Shown here: one piece after another, positions 63,816 through 64,000 of the stretch
Layout of the letters: the number at the start of each line of letters is the position of its first letter
Position numbering within the stretch: position 1 is the stretch's first letter
NCBI GenBank assembly: GCA_963725175.1
Contig: CAVRXH010000006.1
Span: forward strand, 4,588,001-4,652,000
Origin: DASUBV01 sp963725175
GTDB lineage: Bacteria > Actinomycetota > Actinomycetes > Streptosporangiales > Streptosporangiaceae
DNA: 64,000 bases
Direction of reading: 5' to 3'
Notes under the pieces: generated by a model
Told to the model about the DNA's origin: nothing
The model's database searches: none
The model's input: only the letters and a program-made list of their open reading frames with translations
Program-made: the position numbers and the translations under genes

Positions 63816-64000
63816 ATGAACATCGTCGTCTGTGTGAAGCAGGTACCCGACACCTGGTCGGAGCGCAAGCTGCGGGAAGCGGACAGCACGCTGGACCGCG
63901 AGGCCGCCGACGCCGTGATCAACGAGCTCGACGAGTACGCGATCGAGGAAGGGCTGCGCCTCACCGAGGCACACGGCGGCGAGGTCACCATCTTGTCGGT
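63816..64000 (+). CDS. etfB: Electron transfer flavoprotein beta subunit, N-terminal part
   Basis: The first 61 residues before the window edge: NIVVCVKQVPDTWSERKL, then LDREAADAVINELDEYAIEE, which is the ETF-beta start and conserved acidic segment. ETF carries electrons from acyl-CoA dehydrogenases to the respiratory chain. The ATG follows GGGAGG. The gene runs off the right edge; etfA presumably follows. Confidence 0.92.
   Translation, partial: MNIVVCVKQVPDTWSERKLREADSTLDREAADAVINELDEYAIEEGLRLTEAHGGEVTILS

Overview
The window is 64 kb of very GC-rich DNA with strong G/C preference at third codon positions. It comes from an actinobacterium, probably a soil filamentous lineage of the Streptosporangiales/Frankia/Streptomyces type. 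Signs of this are a DUF3017 protein beside icd and mdh, a DUF6350 membrane protein between sucCD and purNH, a Ser/Thr kinase paired with an FHA regulator, an LCP cell-wall ligase, MshB-like deacetylase chemistry and GTG/TTG starts. No tRNA, rRNA, CRISPR array, transposase or integrase was seen.

Layout. 0-6.4 kb: the end of an enoyl-CoA hydratase, a membrane Ser/Thr kinase convergent with an FHA/HTH regulator, then DUF3017, isocitrate dehydrogenase and malate dehydrogenase, closed by a perfect 17-bp terminator hairpin. 6.6-17 kb: LCP ligase, M20 amidohydrolase, CBS-domain membrane protein, a secreted beta-propeller protein with an unassigned C-terminal domain, guaA, kynureninase and a VapBC-like toxin-antitoxin pair. 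17.2-22.0 kb (minus): a coxS-coxL-coxM-coxG operon of the form II CO-dehydrogenase-like family; its CoxG carries an RNA-polymerase-alpha-CTD-like domain. 22.1-31.2 kb (minus): a large phosphate-uptake locus with pstC, a pstA fused to a substrate-binding-like ectodomain, pstS, a sortase-fold protein without its catalytic His and Cys, pstB, and upstream a further secreted binding protein. Eleven-bp-spaced repeats resembling PHO boxes precede pstC and the upstream binding protein. 31.4-38.3 kb: PIG-L deacetylase, aldehyde dehydrogenase, saccharopine-dehydrogenase-like protein and two tandem amino-acid/polyamine permeases, the second behind a long inverted repeat that covers its ribosome binding site. 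38.3-40.6 kb: pcrA.

40.6-53.4 kb is the most novel part: a compact biosynthetic cluster read outward from one divergent promoter. On the minus strand are an ATP-grasp ligase and an MFS exporter. On the plus strand are ten tightly packed genes: an unknown protein, a ferredoxin, a heme-oxygenase-like diiron oxidase, a MocR-type aminotransferase domain, a free carrier protein, a transglutaminase-fold protein with a complete Cys-His-Asp triad, an adenylation-carrier didomain, a second unknown protein, a second ATP-grasp ligase and a methyltransferase. There is no condensation domain and no thioesterase. I infer a small peptide-like metabolite assembled by ATP-grasp and transglutaminase-type amide formation.

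53.5-64 kb returns to core metabolism: a B12-binding mutase subunit, sucC-sucD, DUF6350, small proteins, a second orphan secreted binding protein, purN-purH, folD and the start of etfB.

Caution: about ten protein-coding genes or reading frames are interrupted by single-base shifts, several in G/C runs and including essential guaA. This looks like consensus error in the assembly rather than decay. Coordinates given for those genes span both halves.
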